6,122 nt of DNA from an uncultured Marinilabiliales bacterium (GTDB taxonomy: Bacteria > Bacteroidota > Bacteroidia > Bacteroidales > BM520): NCBI GenBank assembly GCA_937877575.1, contig CALFIZ010000009.1, positions 1 through 6,122 of the forward strand, written 5' to 3'. Each line of letters begins with the position of its first letter. Positions within the stretch are counted from its first letter, which is position 1. The notes under the pieces were generated by a model. It made no database searches. It was not told the origin of the DNA and was given only the letters and a program-made list of their open reading frames with translations. Positions 1-6,088 of the stretch are shown here, one piece after another. The position numbers and the translations under genes are program-made.

Positions 1-321
1 CTGGATTTCAAGGCAGACAGGTGGAACAAGGTAGTCGGCATAGTGAATGAGATCGGCGACATTCCGATAATGGTATTCGGCAACAGCAAGGGCGACCTTT
101 CTATGGGACAGTACGCTGTGGAGAACGGCGGTCAGGCGTATATGCTGCTGTGTGACGATACCGAACGTGACTACGGAAAGCCCGACACAGCCGAATCATT
201 CAAGGTACAATGCGAGGAACTCGGCTTTAATACGGTTTCTATGAAAAGCGAATTTGCGACTATCTACGGCGAAAATGTCGTAAAGACTGATTTTTCGGAG
301 TATCTGCTCCCTGCGGCATAA
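1..321 (+). CDS. HAD-superfamily hydrolase, C-terminal part (5' end outside window)
   Basis: The frame is open from the first base and ends with TAA, giving 106 residues of a longer protein. The stretch PIMVFGNSKGDLSM, about residues 22-35, matches the G-(D/N)-S-x-x-D motif IV of haloacid dehalogenase-like phosphatases, in which the acidic residue helps bind Mg2+. The CDDTERDYG stretch that follows recalls a group of phosphoserine-phosphatase-like HAD proteins common in Clostridia. The nucleophile Asp motif (DxDxT) and motif II would lie upstream and are not visible, so substrate and exact subfamily cannot be given. The GTG at 43 is an internal valine codon, not a credible start, because the frame and the homology extend left of it. 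A lipoprotein gene follows 36 bases downstream on the same strand. Confidence 0.8.
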   Translation: MDFKADRWNKVVGIVNEIGDIPIMVFGNSKGDLSMGQYAVENGGQAYMLLCDDTERDYGKPDTAESFKVQCEELGFNTVSMKSEFATIYGENVVKTDFSEYLLPAA

Positions 322-346
322 ATAATAAGAAATTTTATAAAAGAAT

Positions 347-350
347 GGAG
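347..350 (+). promoter_or_regulatory. Shine-Dalgarno site of the lipoprotein gene
   Basis: GGAG lies seven bases before the ATG at 358. It fixes that start. A clear Shine-Dalgarno suits Firmicutes and contrasts with the minus-strand genes at 2666, 4113 and 4929, which have none, as is usual in Bacteroidetes. Confidence 0.7.
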
Positions 351-357
351 AAAAACT

Positions 358-816
358 ATGAAGAACAGAATTAAAACATTTGTCTTAACAGGATTGCTTG
401 TATGTTCACTTGCGTCCTGCGGAAATGCACAGCAGGCGGAAAACAATGCTCAGACTACTGCTGCGGAGACACTCATACTCGGACAGAAATCCGAACCGAG
501 TGAAAAGTACACGCTGTATCTCGGTCTCAACGACAAGGATACATACGAGCAGATCATCAGTACCGAGGAAGCTCTTGAAAAGGCAAACCTTATCTGTGCA
601 AAGTATGCGGGCGGCTATACGCAGCTTTCGGCGAGGGGCGGCTGGACAAACGATGACGGCACACTCGGACACGAAAACACTATTGTTTATCTGATCTATG
701 ATATTTCCGAAGAAAACCTGAAAGCAATGCTCGACGAATTTCTGAAGGAGTTCAACCAGAGCTCGGTACTTGTTGAGAAGGAGTCTGCATCACATATTTA
801 TTATTCGGGTAATTGA
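358..816 (+). CDS. Secreted lipoprotein, DUF3574-like
   Basis: A complete gene of 152 residues. The N-terminus is a typical lipoprotein signal: basic residues (MKNRIK), a hydrophobic core, and the lipobox L18-A19-S20-C21, so Cys21 would be lipidated and the protein held on the outside of the membrane. A polar linker rich in Ala, Gln and Asn follows to about residue 45. The rest (KYTLYLGLNDKDTYEQ, then an ARGGW element, then ENTIVYLIYDISEE and a C-terminal helix) resembles the small DUF3574 family of unknown function; this assignment is from memory of the family pattern. The start is supported by the GGAG site. The HAD gene upstream lies on the same strand 36 bases away, so co-transcription is possible. 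Just past the TGA the sequence becomes strongly AT-rich, which suggests an assembly junction close to the gene's end. Confidence 0.8.
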   Translation: MKNRIKTFVLTGLLVCSLASCGNAQQAENNAQTTAAETLILGQKSEPSEKYTLYLGLNDKDTYEQIISTEEALEKANLICAKYAGGYTQLSARGGWTNDDGTLGHENTIVYLIYDISEENLKAMLDEFLKEFNQSSVLVEKESASHIYYSGN

Positions 817-987
817 AGATGAAAAAATACTGCCAACAGGTGAAAAATTCATTAATACTGTACCGGATGAAGATATTTTTGATGAAATTGAAAATATTGG
901 ATTCATTTAATGCTTTAGTTTCGAAATTAAATAATATTGTAGATAGTAAAGTTAATGCTTTAGATGTAATTAAAAAAATAAAACATA
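817..987 (+). other. AT-rich stretch with coding-like remnants, probable junction zone
   Basis: No complete gene is visible. Base composition changes sharply from the lipoprotein gene to very AT-rich sequence. One frame, open through the lipoprotein end to the TAA at 908-910, reads like protein (EDEKILPTGEKFINTVPDED, continuing with acidic residues). From about 897 another frame reads like an amphipathic helix (LDSFNALVSKLNNIVDSK). A one-base shift near 893-899 would join them into a single smooth peptide, so this may be a frameshifted fragment of an AT-rich gene, or the upstream neighbour of the histone gene. I do not recognise the product. An in-frame TAA at 979-981 lies just ahead of the histone ATG. 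Confidence 0.4.
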
Positions 988-1341
988 ATGGTAGCATCCA
1001 AAAGAATCTCAAAGAAATTCGAGACAAAGCGAGGTCCTGAAAAAAAAGAACGCAAAAGAAAAAGAACCGAGACCTTCTCCAAATACATCTTCAAAATATT
1101 GAAACAAGTCCATCATGATGTTGGTATTTCTAAAAGTTCGATGAATGTTATGAATTCTTTCGTTAAGGACTTGTTTGATCAGATCACCTTGGAGGCCTCG
1201 AAATTAGTCAGGAACCAAAAAGTGCACACCTTAACTGCGAAAGAAATCCAATCCTCTGTGAAATTAATACTCCCTGGTGAATTGGCTCGACATGCTATCG
1301 TTGAAGGGAACAAGGCTGTGAATAAAATTGCTCAGGCTTAA
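988..1341 (+). CDS. Histone H2B (eukaryotic, ciliate-like)
   Basis: A complete, intronless 117-residue H2B, a core nucleosome subunit that pairs with H2A. The tail, residues 1-28, is rich in Lys and Arg. The histone fold follows: alpha1 about 29-40 (YIFKILKQVH region), alpha2 about 48-76 (MNSFVKDLF), alpha3 about 83-94 (AKEIQSSVKLIL), then the alphaC helix with PGELARHAIVEGNKAV. Lys113 aligns with the ubiquitinated Lys120 of human H2B. ETF..YIFK, LEASKLVR and ELARHAI recall Tetrahymena H2B, so a ciliate such as a rumen species is the best guess. The ATG has A at -3 and G at +4, with an in-frame TAA at 979-981. Stops are TAA at 1339 and again at 1345. All five Gln codons are CAA or CAG, so a reassigned code is not shown. 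Oddities are HHD in place of HPD at 42-44 and a changed L2 loop. Bacterial genes flank it, which points to a chimeric contig. Confidence 0.9.
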   Translation: MVASKRISKKFETKRGPEKKERKRKRTETFSKYIFKILKQVHHDVGISKSSMNVMNSFVKDLFDQITLEASKLVRNQKVHTLTAKEIQSSVKLILPGELARHAIVEGNKAVNKIAQA

Positions 1342-1396
1342 GCTTAATATTTCTGTGTTTTTCCTTGTATTATTTTATTCATTATTAACAGCACAG
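1342..1396. other. AT-rich junction between histone 3' flank and isomerase fragment
   Basis: Directly after the histone stop the sequence is T-rich and AT-rich (1348-1390), as expected of a protist 3' flank. From about 1397 it becomes bacterial coding sequence already inside the triosephosphate isomerase barrel. The join cannot be placed to the base. The isomerase frame is open by chance through this stretch, so a gene caller would begin it at the TTG at 1328. Confidence 0.6.
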
Positions 1397-1984
1397 GGAA
1401 CAAATATCAAAATAGGAGCACAAAATATGCACTTTGAAGAAAAAGGCGCATATACAGGTGAAGTCAGTGCCAGAATGATTGAATCAATCGGTGCAACCCA
1501 CGTTATCATCGGTCACTCCGAAAGGCGCAAATATTTTAAGGAAAGTTCCGAACAGCTGTTTGAGAAAGTCAACCTTGCCCTTGACAATGAGCTTGTTCCG
1601 ATATTCTGTTGCGGTGAATCTCTTGAAGAAAGAGAGAAGGGTATCCATTTCGATGTAATTAAGAAGCAGCTTGAAGAAGTTGTATTCAAACTCAAAGAAT
1701 CCGAGTTCAGCAATGTCATCATTGCTTACGAACCTGTCTGGGCCATAGGTACCGGCAAGACTGCGACAACGAAGCAGGCAGAGGAAATGCTGGCATTCAT
1801 CAGAGGTCTGATAAAGGACAGATATTCCAAGGATGTGGCAGAGGATTCATATCTGCTTTATGGTGGCAGCTGCAATGACAAGAATGCGGCTGAACTGTTT
1901 GCCTGCCCTGACGTTGACGGTGGTCTGATTGGCGGAGCAGCCTTAGATTTGGAGAAGTTCCTTAAGATTATTTATGCAGCGTAA
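1397..1984 (+). CDS. tpiA: Triosephosphate isomerase, 5'-truncated
   Basis: This encodes the C-terminal three quarters of triosephosphate isomerase, which interconverts dihydroxyacetone phosphate and glyceraldehyde 3-phosphate in glycolysis. Homology begins at GTNIKIGAQN, which aligns near residue 56 of the roughly 255-residue E. coli enzyme, so about 55 residues are lost, including the Asn and Lys of the N-terminal GNWK active-site motif. Present are the electrophilic His in GHSERR (codon at 1514), the catalytic Glu in AYEPVWAIGTGK (codon at 1730), and the phosphate-binding LYGGS and GLIGGAAL segments. The LYGGSC and DVDGGLIGG wording is Bacteroidetes-like. The fragment could not be an active enzyme by itself. 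The hydrophobic residues that precede it in the open frame (FFLVLFYSLLTA) come from histone flanking DNA and are not a signal peptide. The gene ends 10 bases from the convergent epimerase gene. Confidence 0.9.
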   Translation, partial: GTNIKIGAQNMHFEEKGAYTGEVSARMIESIGATHVIIGHSERRKYFKESSEQLFEKVNLALDNELVPIFCCGESLEEREKGIHFDVIKKQLEEVVFKLKESEFSNVIIAYEPVWAIGTGKTATTKQAEEMLAFIRGLIKDRYSKDVAEDSYLLYGGSCNDKNAAELFACPDVDGGLIGGAALDLEKFLKIIYAA

Positions 1985-1987
1985 ACA

Positions 1988-2004
1988 CATTGCGTTATGC
2001 AATG
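1988..2004. terminator. Small inverted repeat between convergent genes, possible weak terminator
   Basis: CATTGC and GCAATG form a perfect six-pair stem around a five-base loop. It sits exactly between the isomerase stop (1984) and the end of the epimerase gene, whose stop codon lies in the loop. The position suits a bidirectional terminator, but the stem is short, not GC-rich, and lacks a T-run on either strand, so chance is quite possible. Confidence 0.25.
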
Positions 2005-2666
2005 AATTCGACAGGCTTTTCTGAACGTAATTCATCAATTGTTGAAGCAGGGTCAGCCGATTTGAAGACTGCGTTTCCGGCGACTAATACGGTGGCACCG
2101 GCATCGAAGAGGCGAGAGGCGTTTTCGGTGTTGACGCCACCGTCAATTTCTATGTGACAACAGGCGTTGCGCCTTATCATCATGTCCTTGAGCTGACTTA
2201 TCTTGCGGTATGTGTTCTCAATGAACTTCTGACCGCCGAATCCCGGATTGACAGACATTATCAGCACCATGTCAACATCAGTGATGATGTCTTCAAGAAG
2301 GCATATTGGTGTGGCTGGGTTGAGTGCTACTCCGGATTTCATACCTGTCTCACGGATGGTGTGAATGGTGCGGTTGAGGTGAGTACAAGCTTCATAATGA
2401 ACGGTCAGGATGTCAGCACCGGCTTCCTTGAAAGATTCAATGTAACGCTCCGGCTGCATTATCATAAGATGCACGTCAAGCGGCTTGCCGGTGAATTTGC
2501 GTATGCATTTCAGAACAGGCTGGCCGTATGAAATGTTCGGGACAAACATGCCGTCCATGACGTCAATATGCAGCCAGTCGGCATTGTCAACTGACTGTAT
2601 GGCATCGGCAAGATGACCGAAATCAGCCGACAGCAACGATGGAGCTATAAGTCTTTCAGTTCTCAT
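1995..2666 (-). CDS. rpe: Ribulose-phosphate 3-epimerase
   Basis: A complete 223-residue protein, close to the usual 220-230. It interconverts D-ribulose 5-phosphate and D-xylulose 5-phosphate in the pentose phosphate pathway, in the cytoplasm. The TIM-barrel signatures are present in order: APSLLSADF (residues 8-16, Ser10), LHIDVMDG (32-39, His33 and Asp35), DVHLMI (64-69, His66), SVNPGFGGQKF (138-148) and EIDGGVN (173-179, Asp175), followed by the phosphate-binding GNAVF. The metal ligands and both acid-base aspartates are therefore intact. The start is the ATG at 2666, because the family N-terminus begins at MRTERLIAPS. A longer open frame to 2810 only reads backwards into the neighbouring decarboxylase and is rejected. 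There is no Shine-Dalgarno, as is usual in Bacteroidetes. The gene begins 16 bases after the decarboxylase stop on the same strand, so the two are probably one transcript. Confidence 0.95.
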   Translation of the reverse strand: MRTERLIAPSLLSADFGHLADAIQSVDNADWLHIDVMDGMFVPNISYGQPVLKCIRKFTGKPLDVHLMIMQPERYIESFKEAGADILTVHYEACTHLNRTIHTIRETGMKSGVALNPATPICLLEDIITDVDMVLIMSVNPGFGGQKFIENTYRKISQLKDMMIRRNACCHIEIDGGVNTENASRLFDAGATVLVAGNAVFKSADPASTIDELRSEKPVEFIA

Positions 2667-2682
2667 TTTGCTGATTATTGGT

Positions 2683-4113
2683 TTAGATTTCCCCTTCTTC
2701 CTCTTCCCCTCTTTCGTAGCCGAGAATGCTGAGCATTTCATCAACAGTCTGTTCATGGCGGAACTCGTAATCGAAGAAATTGCCCTTTTCATCACGGTCG
2801 ATGATGACATGTTTCGGGGAAGGAATCAGACAGTGCTTTATTCCGCCGTAACCGCTCAGTGAATCTTGGTATGCGCCTGTATGGAAGAAACCGATGTACA
2901 GCGGTTCGGGGTCTGAGAGTTTGTAGTCAGGAAGCAGCAGCTGCTGGTTGAAGTCCTCAGTGTTGTAGTAGTCGGAGTGGTCACAGCTGATGCCGCCGAT
3001 GTTGATTCTCTTGTGCTTGTTGTACCATTTGTTGATTGGCAGAAGGATGAACTTCTCGTTGAGGCTCCACGCATCAGGTATCGTGTTCATCAGACTGTTG
3101 TTGACGATATACCACGTCTCGTTGTCGTTCTGCTGCTTTACTTCCACGACTTTGAAGATAATGGCGCCGCTTTCACCGACAGTGAATTTGCCGAATTCAG
3201 TCAGGATGTTCGGTTCCTCAACGTGTTCGTTATCACATACTTCCTTGATGTTTTTGACTATTTCCTTAATCATGTATTCGTAGTCATATTCGAAACCAAG
3301 ATGGTTGCGTATCGGGAAGCCGCCCCCTATGTCGAAATTCTCAAGAGTGTCGCTGTTTTTCTTCAGTTCGGCATACAGTGACACAGCCTTGTTGAAGACA
3401 CCCCAGTAGTACATGCTGTCCTTGATTCCTGAATCAACGAAGAAATGAAGCATTTTCATCTCCAAGTTGGGATTCGGCTTGATTTTTTCGTTATACACTT
3501 TCATGATGTCGCGGTATGGGAGACCAAGACGTGAAGTATAGTAAGCCGATTGCGGCTCTTCATCGACAGCCATTCTTATGCCTATTTTAACTTTCTGATT
3601 GCCAACAAGTTTTATCAATGTGTCTAATTCACTTTCGCTGTCAAGCACTATGATGGAATTTGAAAAGCCGAGTTTCTGCAAACGCAGAATCTTTGTCAGA
3701 TACTCTTCCGACTTGTAGCCGTTATGGACTATTATCCTGTTTTTGTTCAGTTCGCCCTTGACATAGAGTTTGAGAATAAGGTCGATGTCGAAGGATGATG
3801 ATGTCTCAAGGTTGACATCATGTTTTACCGCCTCGCTGACGACATGGTAGAAGTGGCAGCATTTTGTGCAGTAACAGAACTGATACTGGCCGGAATAGTT
3901 AAATGAGTTGATGGCCCTGTTAAACAGATTGCGGGCTTTTTTTATCTGATCACCGATTTTGGGGAGATACACCAGTCTGAACGGCGTACCGTATTTGTTG
4001 ATGAGATATTGCAGTGAAATCCCGTGGAAAGTGAGGTATTCACCGCGCAGATCAAAGCCTTCCTGAGGGAAATAATATGTCTGCTCTATAAGGTTGAAGT
4101 ATGAATTCTGCAT
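2683..4113 (-). CDS. PLP-dependent fold-III decarboxylase, probable arginine decarboxylase
   Basis: A complete 476-residue protein of the alanine-racemase-fold decarboxylases (ornithine, diaminopimelate and arginine decarboxylases). The N-terminal barrel carries the PLP-binding lysine in CYCTKCCHF (Lys84), a His at 223 in MLHFFVDSG, the glycine-rich phosphate-binding loop GGGFPI (263-268), and EFGKF (306-310) where the family has EPGR. The C-terminal beta domain has GISCDHSD, with Cys377-Asp378 at the catalytic Cys-Asp site, and a TGAYQ element near 412-416. The TK-x-x-HF wording fits a roughly 470-residue Bacteroidetes group usually annotated as arginine decarboxylase, sometimes called speA, although it is much shorter than the E. 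coli SpeA of about 650 residues. Substrate is therefore inferred. A product such as agmatine would feed polyamine synthesis. The acidic C-terminus ends in EEEEGEI. The epimerase gene follows after 16 bases, and a Bacteroidetes-type promoter lies just upstream. Confidence 0.85.
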   Translation of the reverse strand: MQNSYFNLIEQTYYFPQEGFDLRGEYLTFHGISLQYLINKYGTPFRLVYLPKIGDQIKKARNLFNRAINSFNYSGQYQFCYCTKCCHFYHVVSEAVKHDVNLETSSSFDIDLILKLYVKGELNKNRIIVHNGYKSEEYLTKILRLQKLGFSNSIIVLDSESELDTLIKLVGNQKVKIGIRMAVDEEPQSAYYTSRLGLPYRDIMKVYNEKIKPNPNLEMKMLHFFVDSGIKDSMYYWGVFNKAVSLYAELKKNSDTLENFDIGGGFPIRNHLGFEYDYEYMIKEIVKNIKEVCDNEHVEEPNILTEFGKFTVGESGAIIFKVVEVKQQNDNETWYIVNNSLMNTIPDAWSLNEKFILLPINKWYNKHKRINIGGISCDHSDYYNTEDFNQQLLLPDYKLSDPEPLYIGFFHTGAYQDSLSGYGGIKHCLIPSPKHVIIDRDEKGNFFDYEFRHEQTVDEMLSILGYERGEEEEGEI

Positions 4114-4140
4114 TTCAATGTCTTTTCATTTTTAAGGCTG

Positions 4141-4148
4141 CAAAGATA
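4141..4148 (-). promoter_or_regulatory. Bacteroidetes -7 promoter element for the decarboxylase-epimerase pair
   Basis: The minus strand reads TATCTTTG, an exact match to the Bacteroidetes primary sigma -7 consensus TAnnTTTG, 27 bases before the decarboxylase ATG at 4113. That would give a leader of roughly 20 bases. A clean -33 TTTG at the usual 19-21 base spacing is not visible, only an A/T-rich stretch, so the call rests on the -7 box and its position in the 60-base gap after the M23 gene. Confidence 0.5.
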
Positions 4149-4173
4149 CAATATAATTTGATAAGGAGACTTT

Positions 4174-4929
4174 TTAAAAGGCAATATATTCTCTTGCGTT
4201 TATAGGACGGTTTTCAAACCACAGTTCGAAATGAAGATGCTGACCCGATGTCAATTCTCCGGAGTTCCCTGCAATGGCAATAGGCTCACCGGCCCTAACA
4301 TAGTCGTTGACTTTTTTCAGATTTGAAGAATTGTGTTTATAGATGCTTATTAGGTTATTCAAGTGACTGATAATTATTACATTGCCTGTCTCGACTGTCC
4401 AGCCTGAAAAGATTACAACTCCGTCAAGGGTGGCCTTTACGACAGCACTTTTCGATGGTATGATGTCGGTTCCGTAATGCTTCTTGGCAATGTCCGTTGT
4501 TGAGGAAACGACACCTTCAACAGGAGGGTAGAAATTGATTTCGCTGAGTGTTATGCCGGATTTGGAGAGCATCTGATGAAACGGTTTAGGCGGCTTTGAG
4601 AATACGACCTCTGTAAGGCTGTCGCTGTAGAAGTCGGTAATGTCTTTTTTTCTGGTTGACTTCGGTGAAATGCTGTAATTCTGAGGGGTATCGTTGCCGG
4701 AAAGGATTTTCTTTATATTTTCGATGTATTTCGTGTTGTTGTCGAGTGCCTTGTTGAGACTGTCGGTTTCTTCCTTCAGTTGAAGGAGTTCCTTCTCCAA
4801 GGGTGAGTTCGGCAGAAATTTCTGTATAGTTGTGAATCCGATTATCAGGAATGACAGGAAGAAGTTAATGATGAATACAGCTACGGCAATGGCTGTTATC
4901 TTAAGAGTTTTTTTTGTTTTCTCAGACAT
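4174..4929 (-). CDS. Membrane-anchored M23-family (LytM-type) peptidase
   Basis: A complete 251-residue envelope protein. It has a basic, lysine-rich N-terminus, one transmembrane helix (about 12-32), a predicted coiled coil (about 43-75, ELLQLKEETDSLNKAL), a Ser/Lys-rich linker, and a C-terminal M23 domain (about 138-240). The zinc-site motifs are intact: H151-x3-D155 in KHYGTD and H231-L-H233 in SGQHLHFELW, with a further His at 198 in YKHNS. M23 enzymes cut peptidoglycan cross-bridges, and Bacteroidetes homologues of this layout are common cell-wall remodelling or division factors. Facing the periplasm is inferred from the topology. The start is the ATG at 4929 (MSEKTKK). The frame stays open for another 332 codons upstream, but that sequence comes from unrelated proteins across probable junctions. 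No Shine-Dalgarno is present. The decarboxylase gene follows 60 bases downstream on the same strand but appears to have its own promoter. Confidence 0.9.
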   Translation of the reverse strand: MSEKTKKTLKITAIAVAVFIINFFLSFLIIGFTTIQKFLPNSPLEKELLQLKEETDSLNKALDNNTKYIENIKKILSGNDTPQNYSISPKSTRKKDITDFYSDSLTEVVFSKPPKPFHQMLSKSGITLSEINFYPPVEGVVSSTTDIAKKHYGTDIIPSKSAVVKATLDGVVIFSGWTVETGNVIIISHLNNLISIYKHNSSNLKKVNDYVRAGEPIAIAGNSGELTSGQHLHFELWFENRPINAREYIAF

Positions 4930-5016
4930 AATGTTATTTTCTTGTTGAGATTTTCGCTGCAAATATCGACAAAAATTGGAAAAAATAAAAACTACGAATA
5001 AAATATCATTAACAGA
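4930..5016. other. AT-rich gap upstream of the M23 gene, containing a probable junction
   Basis: This holds the upstream flank of the M23 gene. A partial -7-like element (GATATTTG on the minus strand, 4961-4968) could be its promoter but departs from the TAnnTTTG consensus at the first base. The sequence is very AT-rich and contains no stop in the M23 frame, which is why that frame runs on into the TPR-like fragment. The join between the Bacteroidales block and that fragment probably lies here or within a few tens of bases to the right. Confidence 0.4.
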
Positions 5017-5280
5017 AATATCAAAATATTTTTCAAAAACCTTCCATCTGCCTTCCTTTGCCTCGGCGCTTATGTAAAGGGCTACCACCGGAGCATAGAT
5101 ATTCTCATCAAATGCCGCCTCTAAAAAGAACATCGCCTCATGGCGCAGGTCGTTTTTGCGATTATGCCATTTTCCATAAATCCTTAAATACTCGGCCGCA
5201 TATTCGTCTACCTTTTCATACTCACCCAGATTATAATAAATCCCCGCAGCCTCCATGCAAAGGTATGCCTCGGCTACAAT
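5017..5280 (-). CDS. TPR-like protein fragment (both ends lost)
   Basis: About 88 residues that read clearly as protein but match neither neighbour. The part AYLCMEAAGIYYNLGEYEKV continues into a second helix (EYAAEYLRIYG) and resembles a tetratricopeptide helical hairpin. Charged helical segments follow (HEAMFFLEAAF, then AKEGRWKVFEKYF). No catalytic motif is visible, so no function is given. There is no start codon of its own and no stop: on the left it runs into the AT-rich gap ahead of the M23 gene, and on the right into a beta-rich surface protein, all in one frame by chance. The wording recalls Firmicutes TPR proteins, but this is weak. Boundaries are accurate only to a few tens of bases. 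Confidence 0.5.
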
Positions 5281-6088
5281 CCCTATAGCAAAGGTCTTTG
5301 TTCCGCCCTCACCTGCCGAAATCGTCTTGGTCAGCGTGATTGTAGTCTCAGCGCCGATGCCGAGAGCTTCTGTGGCTGTGGCGGTGACAATCTCCGTCTC
5401 GCCCTGCATCAGGGTCAGGCTTACCTGTCCGGCGGTCAGAGCTACCGTACCGGTGTTCTTGACCGTAGCAGAGAAGTTGACTGTAATCTCATTGTCGCTG
5501 TTGGCTGTCAGCTCTGTATCGTCAGTGGTGAAGCTCTGAACAGCCAGTGTACGTGTATGGGCAAGCTCCACATTTACCTTCCCTGTCTCTACAGCGATAT
5601 CGTTGTTATATACCTTTACATACACCTCGTAGTTGCCTTCTGTCGCAGGCACGTTGCCTGTCAGCTCAAAGCTTGCTGTCTGGTTGAGGGCTATGGTCTG
5701 TTCTGTCAGTTCGGCTATCTTGGTCTCACCGAAGTAGAGTTCGGCTGCTACGGTCTCTGCGGCCTGTAGCGAGGCCACGCTGACAGTAGCCGTATAGCTT
5801 GCTCCGGGAACAACGGTTGCGGCGGGCAGTGAGCTGCCTGTCACATAGAGGTCGTGGGCAGGAGCCTCAACGGTCTTCAAGCCCGTGATGTTGTCGACAG
5901 CGGCATAGCTGCCAACGAATTTCACGTAGTACGTTCCGGCAGCGAGAGCATCGAGACTTACGGTCTGGCTCTCCGTGCTGAGCGTGAATGTCTGCCCCTC
6001 GCTCCATGTCGTGCGGTCGGTGGAGGTATATACCGTGAGGCTCTTGGTGTACCAGCTGCTGGAGGTGGTGTACCATGCATCGAAGCTC
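5281..6088 (-). CDS. Bacteroidales surface protein fragment with CARDB-like domains
   Basis: About 269 residues without a start or stop. Reading from 6087 it begins SFDAWYTTSSSWYTKSLTVY, continues through WSEGQTFTLSTESQTVSLDA and AAGTYYVKF to AAVDNITGLK, the pattern of a choice-of-anchor-J or similar jelly-roll module. Next comes APAHDLYVTG, which opens two Ig-like repeats of CARDB type (PGASYTATVSV, then ELYFGETKIAEL; and VNFSATVKNTGTVALTAG, then VSLTLMQGETEIV). It is rich in Thr, Val, Ala and Glu, low in Cys, and typical of large secreted adhesins or peptidases of gut Bacteroidales; the catalytic or anchoring part is not in the window. The GTG at 5925 is an internal valine, since homology continues beyond it. 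The 5' end is cut by library adapter sequence, and the 3' end stops at TKTFAIG, where it joins the TPR-like fragment. Confidence 0.75.

Noticed and set aside
988..1341. A bacterial or archaeal histone-like DNA-binding protein
   Set aside because: Bacterial HU proteins and archaeal histones lack the H2B tail and the PGELARHA alphaC helix. This is an unmistakable eukaryotic H2B.
1..1341. Operon of HAD hydrolase, lipoprotein and histone
   Set aside because: Composition changes sharply after 816 and the histone is eukaryotic. Only the first two genes plausibly belong together.
2667..2810. A 48-residue N-terminal extension on the epimerase
   Set aside because: The extension is the antisense-shifted reading of the decarboxylase 3' end. 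The family N-terminus begins at the ATG at 2666, and the protein then has the normal 223 residues.
2154..3381. Plus-strand open frames opposite the epimerase and decarboxylase
   Set aside because: They are antisense shadows of strongly supported minus-strand genes and show no recognisable domain or start signal.
5023..5032. Palindrome AAAATATTTT in the AT-rich gap
   Set aside because: A ten-base A/T palindrome in very AT-rich sequence is expected by chance, and it has no associated stem-loop or T-run.
6046..6075. Direct repeat GGTGTACCA (6046-6054 and 6067-6075)
   Set aside because: It encodes two Trp-Tyr-Thr triplets of the surface-protein module using the same codons. No further copies or regular spacing are seen.
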